From contig JAPPHZ010000010.1 in the NCBI GenBank assembly GCA_028820935.1, positions 1-33,550 of the forward strand: DNA of 33,550 bases. The letters run 5' to 3'. The translations under genes and the position numbers were made by a program. Position 1 is the first letter of the stretch, and every line of letters begins with the position of its first letter. The notes under the pieces are model-generated. The model had not been told where the DNA came from. It saw nothing but the letters and a program-made list of their open reading frames with translations, and searched no databases. Source of the stretch: a bacterium (GTDB lineage Bacteria; Actinomycetota; Acidimicrobiia; Spongiisociales; Spongiisociaceae). This document shows positions 9,098 to 16,826 of the stretch, in pieces.

Positions 9098-9214
9098 GAA
9101 CGAGGGCTCGCCGACGGGTCAAGTTCGGGCATGGGGTTCGCAGGCTGAGCAGGCCGGGGCGGACCGCAGTCCGGGGTCCGGAGGACGAGCCGGTTATCCG
9201 GAAGGGTGGCGTCC
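9098..9214 (+). other. Non-coding gap between rpmD and rplO
   Basis: This gap interrupts the tightly packed spc genes. It holds no convincing promoter. It contains a perfect 5-bp hairpin with a CGCA tetraloop at 9160-9173, followed by a second GGTCC/GGAC-rich stretch that could pair in an alternative way. It may be an RNA control or processing element, but nothing identifies it with a known regulator. Confidence 0.4.
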
Positions 9215-9673
9215 GTGGCTACCAAGACCAACCAACTGAAACTCCACCACCTCAGGCCGGCGGAAGGGTCGAAGCGGAAGAAGATCCGGGTCGGACGCGG
9301 CGAGGCCGGAAGGCGCGGCAAGACGGCCGGTAGGGGAACGAAGGGCCTCAAGGCCCGTCGCAGCCTGCGACCAGGCTTCGAGGGCGGCCAGACCCCCTTG
9401 CAGGCCCGGCTACCGAAGCTGCGGGGCTTCAAACCGCACAACCGGCAGGAGTTCACGGTGGTCAACGTCGATGCCCTCGACGGATTCCGCGACGGCACGA
9501 CCGTCTCGCCGGCCCACCTTCGCGAGCAAGGGCTGGCGCGCAAACGCGGCAGGATCAAGGTGCTGGGCCGGGGCGAGATCAGCAAGGCCCTGACCGTGGA
9601 GGCGCATGCCTTCAGCAGCTCAGCCCGCACCAAGATAGAGGCCGCCGGTGGATCGTGCGTGATCGTCAGTTGA
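9215..9673 (+). CDS. rplO: 50S ribosomal protein L15
   Basis: L15 shows LHHLRPAEGSKRKKIRVGRGEAGRRGKTAGRGTKGLKARRSLRPGFEGGQTPLQARLPKLRGF, the glycine- and arginine-rich N-terminal extension of the family, and the C-terminal domain ending AHAFSSSARTKIEAAGG. It is a late-assembly 50S protein. I chose GTG 9215 (152 residues) over GTG 9206 because GAAGGG lies eight bases upstream of 9215 but almost touches 9206. A non-coding gap of 97 bases follows before secY. Confidence 0.94.
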   Translation: MATKTNQLKLHHLRPAEGSKRKKIRVGRGEAGRRGKTAGRGTKGLKARRSLRPGFEGGQTPLQARLPKLRGFKPHNRQEFTVVNVDALDGFRDGTTVSPAHLREQGLARKRGRIKVLGRGEISKALTVEAHAFSSSARTKIEAAGGSCVIVS

Positions 9674-9770
9674 CGACGGCGCCCGCGGTGGCGCGCTCCC
9701 TGGGCTATGGCCCGGGATCGACCTGCCGGGCTGAGGGCGCCCGCTCCGGGCTCGGTGGGAGCATCGGCCG

Positions 9771-11093
9771 ATGCTGAACGTCTACCGCTACATGTTCAAG
9801 ATCCCGGACCTCCGGGGCAAGATCCTGTTCACGCTGGGCATCTTCGCCCTGTACCGGTTGGGGGCCACCATCCCCGTGCCGGGTATCGAGCTGGACCGAT
9901 TGGACGCGATGGCCGGGCAGCAACCCGGTGGCGCCTTCGGTCTGCTGAACCTCTTCTCGGGCAACGCCCTCGAGAACCTGTCAGTCTTCAGCCTGGGAAT
10001 CCTTCCGTACATCACGGCCAGCATCATCATGCAGCTCCTGTCGGTGGTCATACCGCGCCTGCAGAAGTTGCAGGACGAGGGTGAGTCGGGCCGGGCCGTC
10101 ATCACCAAGTGGACCCGGTACCTGACCGTGATCCTGGCGCTGCTCCAGTCGACCGGCATCACCTACCTCTTCAGCCGGGGGAGCAGCTTCACCGGCGGGA
10201 TCGTGCTGATCGAGGACTACACGCCCACCCGGGTGGTGCTGATGGTCGTGACGATGACGGCGGGCACGGCCTTCGTCATGTGGCTGGGCGAGTTGATCAC
10301 CCAGCGCGGGGTCGGCAACGGGATGTCGTTGCTGATCTTCATCAGCATCGTGGCCGCCCTGCCCAGCCAGTTCACCCTGATCTGGCAGTACACGATTCCC
10401 ACCGGCCGGGCGCCCATTTTCGTGCTGATAATCGCCCTGTTCATCCTGATGGTGGTGGGCATCCTGTTCGTGGAACAAGGCCAGCGGCGGATCCCCATCC
10501 AGTTCGCCAAGCGGATCCGGGGGCGCCGGGTGATGGGCGGCCAGAGCACCTACATCCCGCTGAAGATCAACATGGCCGGTGTGATCCCGGTGATCTTCGC
10601 CACCTCGATCCTGTTCTTCCCGGTGCTGATCTCCACCTCCATTCCCAGCACGGAGGGGTTCTTCTCGTCGGTGAGGGACTTCATCAACGTCCACCTGGCG
10701 CCGTCCGGCTACGCGAGCGGTGCCACCAGCTGGTTCTACATCGGCGTGCTGTTCTTCCTGATCGTGTTCTTCACCTACTTCTACACCGCCATCCAGTTCG
10801 ATCCGGCGCGCCAGTCCGAGATGATCCAGCGCCAGGGCGGTTTCATCCCCGGCCAGCGGCCCGGCCAGCAGACCTCTCGCTACCTGGGGCGGATCCTCAA
10901 CCGGATCACGCTGCCCGGCTCGGTCTTCCTAGGGCTCATCGCCATCCTGCCGGCCGTGGCCTCGGCCATATGGGCGATCCCGGTCGGGTTCTCGGGCGTG
11001 TCGATCCTCATCGTGGTCGGCGTGGCCCTGGAGACGATGAAGCAGATCGAGAGCCAGCTCACCATGAGGAACTACGAGGGATTCTTGACGTGA
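9771..11093 (+). CDS. secY: Preprotein translocase channel subunit SecY
   Basis: The 440-residue membrane protein forms the Sec channel with SecE and SecG, for export and membrane insertion. It starts MFKIPDLRGKILFTLGIFALYRLGATIPVPGI, the standard SecY N-terminus and first helix. About ten hydrophobic segments follow. The plug region has LGILPYITASIIMQLL, and the SecA/ribosome-binding cytoplasmic loops include VEQGQRRIPIQFAKR and a DPARQSEMIQRQGGFIPGQRPG stretch. The C-terminus reads ESQLTMRNYEGFL, as expected. The gene overlaps adk by four bases (GTGA). Its place in the spc operon after rplO is universal in bacteria. Confidence 0.98.
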   Translation: MLNVYRYMFKIPDLRGKILFTLGIFALYRLGATIPVPGIELDRLDAMAGQQPGGAFGLLNLFSGNALENLSVFSLGILPYITASIIMQLLSVVIPRLQKLQDEGESGRAVITKWTRYLTVILALLQSTGITYLFSRGSSFTGGIVLIEDYTPTRVVLMVVTMTAGTAFVMWLGELITQRGVGNGMSLLIFISIVAALPSQFTLIWQYTIPTGRAPIFVLIIALFILMVVGILFVEQGQRRIPIQFAKRIRGRRVMGGQSTYIPLKINMAGVIPVIFATSILFFPVLISTSIPSTEGFFSSVRDFINVHLAPSGYASGATSWFYIGVLFFLIVFFTYFYTAIQFDPARQSEMIQRQGGFIPGQRPGQQTSRYLGRILNRITLPGSVFLGLIAILPAVASAIWAIPVGFSGVSILIVVGVALETMKQIESQLTMRNYEGFLT

Positions 11094-11638
11094 GAATCCT
11101 CTTCCTGGGAGCCCCCGGCGTCGGCAAGGGCACCCAGGCCGAGCGGGTCGGTGAGGCTTTGGGCATCCCGCACATCTCGACCGGTGAGATGTTCCGGCGC
11201 CACGTCGGGTCGAGGACGCCGCTGGGTCTGCGGGTCGAGGAGATCCTGGCCCGCGGCGACCTGGTTCCCGACGTTCTCACGGTGGAGATGATCCTGGAAC
11301 GTCTGCGTGAGGCCGACACGGTCCGCGGCTACATCCTGGACGGATTCCCCCGCAACCTCGCCCAGGTCCACGCGCTCGACGGGGCCATCGGGGACTACGC
11401 GCTCGACGCGGTGGTGGTCCTCGAGGCCTCGGACGCGGTGCTCACCGAGCGGGTAATGGCCCGTGGCAGGGCGGATGACACCGAGGCGTCCGTGAGCAAC
11501 CGGTTGGACGTGTACGAGCGGGAGACGGCGCCCCTGATCCACGTGTACGGGCAGCGAGAGCTCGTCGTGAGGGTGGACGGGACCGGCGAGATCGAGGAGA
11601 TCACCGCCAAGATCCTGACTGCCCTGGCCGCGCTCTAG
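11090..11638 (+). CDS. adk: Adenylate kinase, short form
   Basis: Adenylate kinase interconverts ATP plus AMP with two ADP. The 182-residue product has the P-loop GAPGVGKGT at residues 7-15, the AMP-binding HISTGEMFR, the LDGFPRN motif and a DD-containing RGRADDTEASVSNRL stretch. It has the short LID (no zinc or long insert), like the 181-residue enzyme of M. tuberculosis. The GTG start overlaps the secY stop. A spacer of 67 bases then leads to map. Confidence 0.97.
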   Translation: MRILFLGAPGVGKGTQAERVGEALGIPHISTGEMFRRHVGSRTPLGLRVEEILARGDLVPDVLTVEMILERLREADTVRGYILDGFPRNLAQVHALDGAIGDYALDAVVVLEASDAVLTERVMARGRADDTEASVSNRLDVYERETAPLIHVYGQRELVVRVDGTGEIEEITAKILTALAAL

Positions 11639-11705
11639 TCGCGTTTACCGGGTTGCCGGAAATGTCTTCCCTGTCACGGAGCGCAGCGAGCACCGGGTAC
11701 GGCCG

Positions 11706-12479
11706 ATGATCACCATCAAGAACAAGCGCCAGTTCGCCAAGATGGCCGAGGCGGGACGTTGCGTGGCCGCCGTTCACGAGGCCGTCGTCGAGGCTGCCGA
11801 GGTGGGCGCCACGCTGAGGTCCCTGGATCTGATCGCGGCCGAGGTTATAAACGGATGGGGCTGCCGGCCCTCCTTCCTGGGCTACCAGGGGTTTCCGGCT
11901 CACACGTGCATTTCGCCCAACGAGGTGATCGTGCATGGAATCCCGGGGGACTACCGGCTCGGCGAGGGCGACATCCTCTCGATCGATGCCGGTGCGATCT
12001 ACCAGGGGTACCACGCCGATGCCGCCCTCACCGTCCCGATCGGTGAGGTGGACGAGGAGGCCGCCCGGCTGATCGAGGTCACGCGCCGCGCCCTCTGGGC
12101 AGGCATCGATCAGGTCCACCCCGGTAGGAAGGTGGGCGACATCGGCCATGCGGTGGAGACGGCGGCGGAACCGTACGGATACGGTGTGGTCTGCCAGTAC
12201 GTGGGGCATGGCATCGGGCGTGCCATGCACGAGGGCCCGCAGATACCGAACCACGGGCCTCCGGGCAAGGGATACCGGTTGAGGACGGGCATGGCCGTCT
12301 GCGTGGAGCCCATGTTCAACCTGGGGACGCCGGATACAGTGACCGCCGACGACGGGTGGACCGTGCTCACGGCCGACGGCCGGCGGTCCGCTCACTTCGA
12401 GCACACGGTGGCGCTGACCGCCGACGGACCCATGGTTCTCACGGTTAGTGACTTGCTCACAGCCCGTCCGGTCGGGTAG
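11706..12479 (+). CDS. map: Methionine aminopeptidase type I
   Basis: Type I methionine aminopeptidase removes the initiator Met from new proteins. The 257-residue product carries all five metal ligands: Asp94 (SIDAGA), Asp105 (HADAAL), His168 (GHGIGR), Glu201 (VEPM) and Glu232 (FEHT). His77 in VHGIP matches the substrate-binding histidine. It lacks the N-terminal SH3-binding extension seen in the second mycobacterial paralogue. The secY-adk-map order is classic. The stop codon lies inside the -10 box of the next promoter. Confidence 0.97.
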   Translation: MITIKNKRQFAKMAEAGRCVAAVHEAVVEAAEVGATLRSLDLIAAEVINGWGCRPSFLGYQGFPAHTCISPNEVIVHGIPGDYRLGEGDILSIDAGAIYQGYHADAALTVPIGEVDEEAARLIEVTRRALWAGIDQVHPGRKVGDIGHAVETAAEPYGYGVVCQYVGHGIGRAMHEGPQIPNHGPPGKGYRLRTGMAVCVEPMFNLGTPDTVTADDGWTVLTADGRRSAHFEHTVALTADGPMVLTVSDLLTARPVG

Positions 12480-12482
12480 AAT
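12453..12482 (+). promoter_or_regulatory. Promoter for the rpmJ-rpsM-rpsK-rpsD-rpoA-rplQ operon
   Basis: TTGCTC (12453-12458) and TAGAAT (12477-12482) are spaced by 18 bases, close to the vegetative sigma consensus. The -10 box overlaps the map stop codon. The predicted leader runs about 135 bases to the rpmJ GTG. It contains a small hairpin (GTCGG/CCGAC at about 12488-12506) and no gene; infA, which often stands here, is absent. The leader could hold S4 autoregulation, as in the E. coli alpha operon, but I see no recognisable structure. Confidence 0.7.
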
Positions 12483-12625
12483 CGTCCGTCGGTCATGTGT
12501 GCCGACCGGTCTGGCGCGGGCACCCCAACTTTGGCGGTGATGGTTACGCATGCGGTTCAGTTCTGTGTCTGAGCCGGCGCCGGAACGATCGCAGTGAATC
12601 GACGGTTAACTCCGAAGGGCGAACG

Positions 12626-12739
12626 GTGAAGGTACGTCCCTCCACAAAGAAGATGTGCGACAACTGTCGCCTGATCAAGCGCCGCCGGCGGGTGTGGGTG
12701 GTGTGTTCCAATCCGCGCCACAAGCAGCGGCAGGGTTGA
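12626..12739 (+). CDS. rpmJ: 50S ribosomal protein L36, zinc (C+) form
   Basis: The 37-residue product reads [37 protein letters not shown]. The four zinc ligands are present (Cys11, Cys14, Cys27 and His32), so this is the zinc-binding version. The GTG at 12626 gives the exact family N-terminus. It has an AAGGGCGAACG site upstream. The same frame stays open upstream from 12497, but that extension has no L36 homology. rpsM follows 15 bases later. Confidence 0.96.
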   Translation: MKVRPSTKKMCDNCRLIKRRRRVWVVCSNPRHKQRQG

Positions 12740-12754
12740 GGGGGTAATGCTCTC

Positions 12755-13132
12755 ATGGCGCGCATAGCCGGAGTCGACCTTCCACGGCAGAAGCGGCTCG
12801 AGATCGGCCTGACCTACATTTACGGCATCGGCGTCAATACCGCTCGGGATATGTGCCACCGGCTGCGGATCGATCCCGACACCAAGGTGCACGAGCTCAA
12901 CGACGACGAGGTGAGCCGGATCCGCACCTACATCCAGTCCAACCTCCGCGTCGAGGGTGACCTGCGCCGGGTGGTCGCCCAGAACATCAAGCGCAAGATG
13001 GAAATCGGTTGCTACCAGGGCCTCCGGCATCGGCGAGGCCTCCCGGTACGCGGCCAGCGGACCCACACCAACGGGCGGACCCGCAAGGGCCGGCGCATGG
13101 CGGTCGCCGGCAAGAAGAAGGTGAAGAAGTGA
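12755..13132 (+). CDS. rpsM: 30S ribosomal protein S13
   Basis: The 125-residue product has [29 protein letters not shown] at the start, the helix-two-turn-helix region in the middle and a long basic tail with [26 protein letters not shown]13 lies in the 30S head, pairs with S19 and contacts the P-site tRNA and bridge B1. The ATG follows GTTGAGGGGGTAATG, an SD-rich stretch. It leads the classic S13-S11-S4-alpha set. Confidence 0.98.
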   Translation: MARIAGVDLPRQKRLEIGLTYIYGIGVNTARDMCHRLRIDPDTKVHELNDDEVSRIRTYIQSNLRVEGDLRRVVAQNIKRKMEIGCYQGLRHRRGLPVRGQRTHTNGRTRKGRRMAVAGKKKVKK

Positions 13133-13174
13133 CTTCGGGCAGGGTTGGTCGTGAAGTGAGTTGCGGAGGTCGCG

Positions 13175-13567
13175 TTGGCTAGAAGGCAAGGGAAGCGGGT
13201 AAGGCGGCGCGAGCGCAAGAACATAGCGTTCGGCCAGGCGCACATCAGGGCCAGCTTCAACAACACCATCATCAACATCACCGACGTGAACGGCAACACG
13301 ATCGTGTGGACGTCCGGTGGGTCGGTGGGGTTCAAGGGCTCCCGCAAGTCGACGCCGTACGCGGCCCAGGTGGCTGCCGAGGAAGCCTCCCGCCGGGCCG
13401 GGGAGCACGGCATCAGGAAGTTGGAAGTGATCGTCAGCGGGAACGGATCGGGACGGGATACCGCGGTCCGCACCCTCACGAACATGGGCCTCGAAGTCTC
13501 GAGCGTTCGGGACGTAACGCCGTTGCCTCACAACGGCTGCCGGCCCAAGAAGCGCCGGAGGGGATGA
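13175..13567 (+). CDS. rpsK: 30S ribosomal protein S11
   Basis: The 130-residue product shows [56 protein letters not shown] and the C-terminal [18 protein letters not shown], which are diagnostic of S11. S11 forms the platform around the E-site mRNA. The start is TTG 13175, supported by GGAGGT five bases upstream. It lies in order between rpsM and rpsD, and its stop is three bases before the rpsD GTG. Confidence 0.97.
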   Translation: MARRQGKRVRRRERKNIAFGQAHIRASFNNTIINITDVNGNTIVWTSGGSVGFKGSRKSTPYAAQVAAEEASRRAGEHGIRKLEVIVSGNGSGRDTAVRTLTNMGLEVSSVRDVTPLPHNGCRPKKRRRG

Positions 13568-13570
13568 ATC

Positions 13571-14188
13571 GTGGCGCGTTACCTCGGTCCCCGCACCCGC
13601 AAGAGCCGCCGTCTCGGCCAGCTGCTCGACGACAACAAGTCGAAGTACTTCGACCGGCGCCCCTACCCGCCGGGCGAGCACGGCCGGCGCCGGGGCAGGC
13701 GGAGCAACGACTCCGACTACCTGCACCAGCTCAGGGAGAAGCAGAAGATGCGCCAGATCTACGGCGTGCTCGAGCGGCAGTTCCGCCGGTACTACCGGGA
13801 GGCGGCCCGGCTGAAGGGCATCACCGGGGACAACCTCCTGCAGATCCTGGAATGCCGGCTCGACAACGTGGTGTACCGGTCCGGCCTGGCGAGGACACGC
13901 CCCCAGGCCCGCCAGCTTGTCAACCACGGCCATTTCCAGGTCAACGGCCACAAGGTGGACATTCCCTCCTACCGGGTACGGGCCGGAGACATGGTGACGG
14001 TGAAGCCCAAGTCCAGGGAGATAATCGTGATTCGCCATGCCGCGGACACGGCCGGCGACCGCCGGGTTCCGGAGTGGTTGGAGGTCAGCCTCGACGAGCG
14101 GCGCATCCAGGTGATCGACGTCCCGAGCCGAACCCAGATCGACACGGCGGTGCGGGAGCAGTTGGTTGTCGAGCTGTACTCCAGGTGA
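13571..14188 (+). CDS. rpsD: 30S ribosomal protein S4
   Basis: The 205-residue product starts MARYLGPRTRKSRRLG and holds the S4 RNA-binding domain (ECRLDNVVYRSGLARTRPQARQLVNHGHFQVNGHKVDIPSYRVRAGD). The zinc cysteines of the N-terminus found in some S4 proteins are absent, as usual for actinobacteria. S4 nucleates 30S assembly and in E. coli represses the alpha operon. The GTG start follows the rpsK stop directly. A 95-base gap with an imperfect inverted repeat (CTTGTC at 14191 and GACAAG at 14247) separates it from rpoA. Confidence 0.97.
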   Translation: MARYLGPRTRKSRRLGQLLDDNKSKYFDRRPYPPGEHGRRRGRRSNDSDYLHQLREKQKMRQIYGVLERQFRRYYREAARLKGITGDNLLQILECRLDNVVYRSGLARTRPQARQLVNHGHFQVNGHKVDIPSYRVRAGDMVTVKPKSREIIVIRHAADTAGDRRVPEWLEVSLDERRIQVIDVPSRTQIDTAVREQLVVELYSR

Positions 14189-14283
14189 GGCTTGTCCGGT
14201 AGCCGTGCCCTGCGCCATCCCATTCTCTGTCCGATACGCATTCTCCGACAAGAAGTGACCCTCGAGACCTAGGGGAAGAAACC

Positions 14284-15231
14284 TTGCAAGCGTTGGTTGT
14301 TCAACGTCCACAGATCGAGATGACACCGGTCAACGAGACCCGTGCCCGGTTCGTGATCGAGCCTTTGGAGCCGGGTTTCGGCTACACGCTCGGCAACACC
14401 CTCAGGCGGACGCTGCTTTCTCGGATACCCGGTGCCGCGGTGTCCTCGATAAGGATGGACGACATCTACCACGAGTTCACCACCGTCAAGGGCGTCAAGG
14501 AGGATGTGGTCGACATCATCCTCAACGTCAAGCGCCTGGTGGTGCGGATGACCGACCCCGAGCCCCTCACGGTCCGGTTGTCGGCCACGGGTCCGGGCAC
14601 GGTGACGGCGGCCGATCTCGAAGCCCCGACCGGGGTGGAGATCGTCAACCACGACCTGCACCTCGCCACCCTGGAGGAGGGTGTCCACCTCGAGGCCGAG
14701 ATGGTCGTGGAGCAGGGAGTGGGCTACCGCACCGCAGTCTCGGACCGGCACGACGCCATCGGCATGATCCCGATCGATGCCATCTTCTCCCCGGTGCGCA
14801 ACGTCTCCTACCGGGTCGACAACACGCAGGTCGGCCAGATGACCAACTTCGATCGCCTGGAGATCGACATCGAGACCGACGGCTCGCTGGAGCCGAGCGA
14901 GGCGCTCTCGTCGGCCGGCAAGACGCTGCGCGAGCTGCTCAGCCTGTTCGCCGACGTGGGCGAGGGCATCGGTCTGGAATTGGGTGACGTGGCGGTTGTC
15001 GAGACCGTCTCGCAGGATCTCGACCTGCCGGTCGAGGCCCTCGATCTCTCGGAACGCCCCCGCAACTGCCTGAGGCGCGCGCAGATCGACACGGTGGGCG
15101 AGCTCACCAAGCAGACCCGCGAAGACCTCCTCGACATGACCAACTTCGGGCAGAAGAGCCTCGAGGAAGTGATCGCCAAGCTCGACGAGCTGGGGCTCGG
15201 TATCGCTCCCTCACGGGACCGGAACAGCTAA
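14284..15231 (+). CDS. rpoA: DNA-directed RNA polymerase alpha subunit
   Basis: The 315-residue product has the N-terminal dimerisation domain (RFVIEPLEPGFGYTLGNTLRRTLLSRIPGAAVSSIRMD, with HEFTTVKGVKEDV) that starts core assembly. A linker follows, then the alpha-CTD (about residues 255-310) with CLRRAQIDTVGELTKQTREDLLDMTNFGQKSLEEVIAKLDELGL, which contacts DNA upstream elements and activators. TTG 14284 is chosen because AGGGGAAG lies a few bases upstream and QRPQI aligns with the family start. It is slightly shorter than the E. coli subunit (329). rplQ begins three bases after the stop. Confidence 0.97.
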   Translation: MQALVVQRPQIEMTPVNETRARFVIEPLEPGFGYTLGNTLRRTLLSRIPGAAVSSIRMDDIYHEFTTVKGVKEDVVDIILNVKRLVVRMTDPEPLTVRLSATGPGTVTAADLEAPTGVEIVNHDLHLATLEEGVHLEAEMVVEQGVGYRTAVSDRHDAIGMIPIDAIFSPVRNVSYRVDNTQVGQMTNFDRLEIDIETDGSLEPSEALSSAGKTLRELLSLFADVGEGIGLELGDVAVVETVSQDLDLPVEALDLSERPRNCLRRAQIDTVGELTKQTREDLLDMTNFGQKSLEEVIAKLDELGLGIAPSRDRNS

Positions 15232-15234
15232 CCG

Positions 15235-15585
15235 ATGCCCAGACCGAGGAAGGGCAAGCGCCTGGGCGGTGACCCCGCCCACCAGAAGGCCATGCTGGCG
15301 AACCTAGCCCAGTCCCTGATCTGGGACGAGCAGATCACCACCACCCTGACCAGGGCCAAGGTGCTCCGCCCCTATGTCGAGAAGATCATCACCAAGGCCC
15401 GCCGTGGCGATCTCCATTCCCGCCGCCTGGTGCTCAAGGACCTGTCGGACCTGGAGGTGGTGACCAAGCTGTTCGACGAGGTCGCCCCGAGGTACCAGGG
15501 ACGCCCCGGCGGCTACACCCGCATCGTCAAGATCGGCCCCCGCCGCGGCGACAACGCCGAGATGGCGGTCATAGAACTCGTCTAG
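15235..15585 (+). CDS. rplQ: 50S ribosomal protein L17
   Basis: The 116-residue product has the L17 N-terminus [50 protein letters not shown] and the C-terminal [28 protein letters not shown]. It ends the alpha operon, three bases after rpoA. In many actinobacteria truA follows next; here a long non-coding gap and a DNA glycosylase gene follow instead. Confidence 0.98.
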   Translation: MPRPRKGKRLGGDPAHQKAMLANLAQSLIWDEQITTTLTRAKVLRPYVEKIITKARRGDLHSRRLVLKDLSDLEVVTKLFDEVAPRYQGRPGGYTRIVKIGPRRGDNAEMAVIELV

Positions 15586-15607
15586 CGCCCCGAGCCGCTA
15601 CAAGAAC

Positions 15608-15642
15608 GCGAAAATCGCGCCATCCCGGTGGTCCGCACCGGG
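15608..15642 (+). terminator. Candidate terminator of the ribosomal superoperon
   Basis: Two hairpins lie in tandem 23 bases after the rplQ stop: CGCGA/TCGCG with a 3-base loop (15607-15619) and CCCGGTG/CACCGGG with a 5-base loop (15624-15642). No U-tract follows, which is common in actinobacterial terminators. A third hairpin (CCCGGC/GCCGGG) lies at 15690-15706. Their clustering directly after the operon supports a termination role. Confidence 0.5.
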
Positions 15643-15864
15643 CCCTCCCCCGCCACCACCTTTCCTGGTTCGGAGCGTGGTCGGCCATGCCCGGCTGGCT
15701 GCCGGGAGTCGGCTGTTCGCTCCATCGAGCTGTCGTGTTCCCTCGGGCCGGCCGTTCCGATCGGTCTCACCTCATCGGCCGGTGTAGGTGCTTGGCGATA
15801 GACAAGATATAGAAAGCCTGTGACACGTTTCCGACTCCCCTGTCCGAGAATGGGGGTTGGCTGT

Positions 15865-15870
15865 TAGCTT
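15865..15870 (+). promoter_or_regulatory. -10 box, leaderless start of the first alkA-like gene
   Basis: TAGCTT ends six bases before the ATG at 15877, which would place the transcription start on the A of the start codon. No Shine-Dalgarno sequence precedes this ATG. The -35 element is not clear (GTCCGA at 15842 would give a 17-base spacer). Confidence 0.45.
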
Positions 15871-15876
15871 GGCCGT

Positions 15877-16791
15877 ATGCCGGCCGCGCTAGCAGGGCGA
15901 TCCCGCACCCGGGTGTTAACTCTGAGCCGGGCGCTGGATCTCCGCGGCACCCTGGTGGTCAAGGGGCTGAAGGGTCCGGCGCTGCGGGCCGGGGCGGACG
16001 GCCTGTGGAGGGCCACCCGTACCGCTTCGGGGCCGGCCACGGTGCGGCTGCGGATCGAGGACCGGAAGCTGGTTGTTGATGCGTGGGGCGAGGGGGCCGA
16101 ACTCGCCCTGGAGCAGGTACCGGCGTGGGTCGGGGAACAAGATGACCCCGCCGCGCTTGTCCCCGCCCATCCCGCGGTGGAGCGAGCGGCGAGGCGGGGG
16201 CGAGGGATGCGCCTACCGGCCGTGGGCGGGCTGGTCGAGGTCCTGATCCCGACCATCCTGGCCCAGAAGGTGACAGGGATCGAGGCGGGCCGCAGCTACC
16301 GGCGGATGGCCGGACGCTACGGCGAGCCGGCGCCGGGCCCGACCACGTTGCTGCTACCTCCGGACCCGGACTGCCTGGCCGGGCTCCGGTACTACGACTT
16401 CCACCCGCTCGGGGTGGAGCGGCGCCGGGCCGAGATCATCCTGCGGGTATGCCGGGACGCCGACCGGATCACCGCCATCAGCGAGGGCCGCCTGGCCGGT
16501 GTTTACGAGTACCTCCACCGGATCCCGGGCATCGGTCCCTGGACCAGCGCCTCGGCGCTGGGGGTGGTGCGGGGCGATCCGGACGCGGTGCCCGTGGGGG
16601 ATTTCCATCTGCCCAATACTGTGGCTTGGGCTCTGGCGGGAGAACCGCGCGGGACGGATGAGAGGATGCTGGAGCTCCTGGCTCCCTACGAAGGGCAGCG
16701 GGGCCGGGTGGTCCGGCTGCTGGAACGCTACGCGGGACGTGCCCCCGCCTACGGACCCCGGCTACCCCCTAGGGACATCCGCCGGCATTAG
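15877..16791 (+). CDS. AlkA-type DNA-3-methyladenine glycosylase (HhH-GPD)
   Basis: The 304-residue product belongs to the helix-hairpin-helix GPD superfamily of base-excision repair glycosylases, which remove alkylated or oxidised bases. The helix-hairpin-helix reads RIPGIGPWTSASAL, and the catalytic Asp is D242 in VGDFHLP. The N-terminal part resembles the AlkA beta-sheet domain, and LIPTILAQKVTGIEAGRSYRRM aligns with the region that precedes the HhH domain. No [4Fe-4S] cysteine cluster follows, so it is not of the Nth/MutY type. It faces a second, different AlkA-like gene across 35 bases. The exact substrate (3-methyladenine or 8-oxoguanine) cannot be told. Confidence 0.85.
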   Translation: MPAALAGRSRTRVLTLSRALDLRGTLVVKGLKGPALRAGADGLWRATRTASGPATVRLRIEDRKLVVDAWGEGAELALEQVPAWVGEQDDPAALVPAHPAVERAARRGRGMRLPAVGGLVEVLIPTILAQKVTGIEAGRSYRRMAGRYGEPAPGPTTLLLPPDPDCLAGLRYYDFHPLGVERRRAEIILRVCRDADRITAISEGRLAGVYEYLHRIPGIGPWTSASALGVVRGDPDAVPVGDFHLPNTVAWALAGEPRGTDERMLELLAPYEGQRGRVVRLLERYAGRAPAYGPRLPPRDIRRH

Positions 16792-16826
16792 TCCCGGTTC
16801 TCCATGTTTCCCGGCTCGGGGTCGGG

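Larger units (their letters stand above)
15586..15876. other. Non-coding gap after rplQ
   Basis: This stretch of 291 bases has no supported gene. It holds the terminator-like hairpins described separately in its first half. The second half is lower in GC (around GATAGACAAGATATAGAAAG at 15796-15815) and carries the promoter region of the downstream glycosylase gene. No RNA gene was recognised. Confidence 0.6.

Noticed and set aside
12497..12625. N-terminal extension of the rpmJ frame, or a short infA-like ORF
   Set aside because: The open stretch before GTG 12626 has no L36 or IF-1 similarity, and L36 is normally 37-38 residues.
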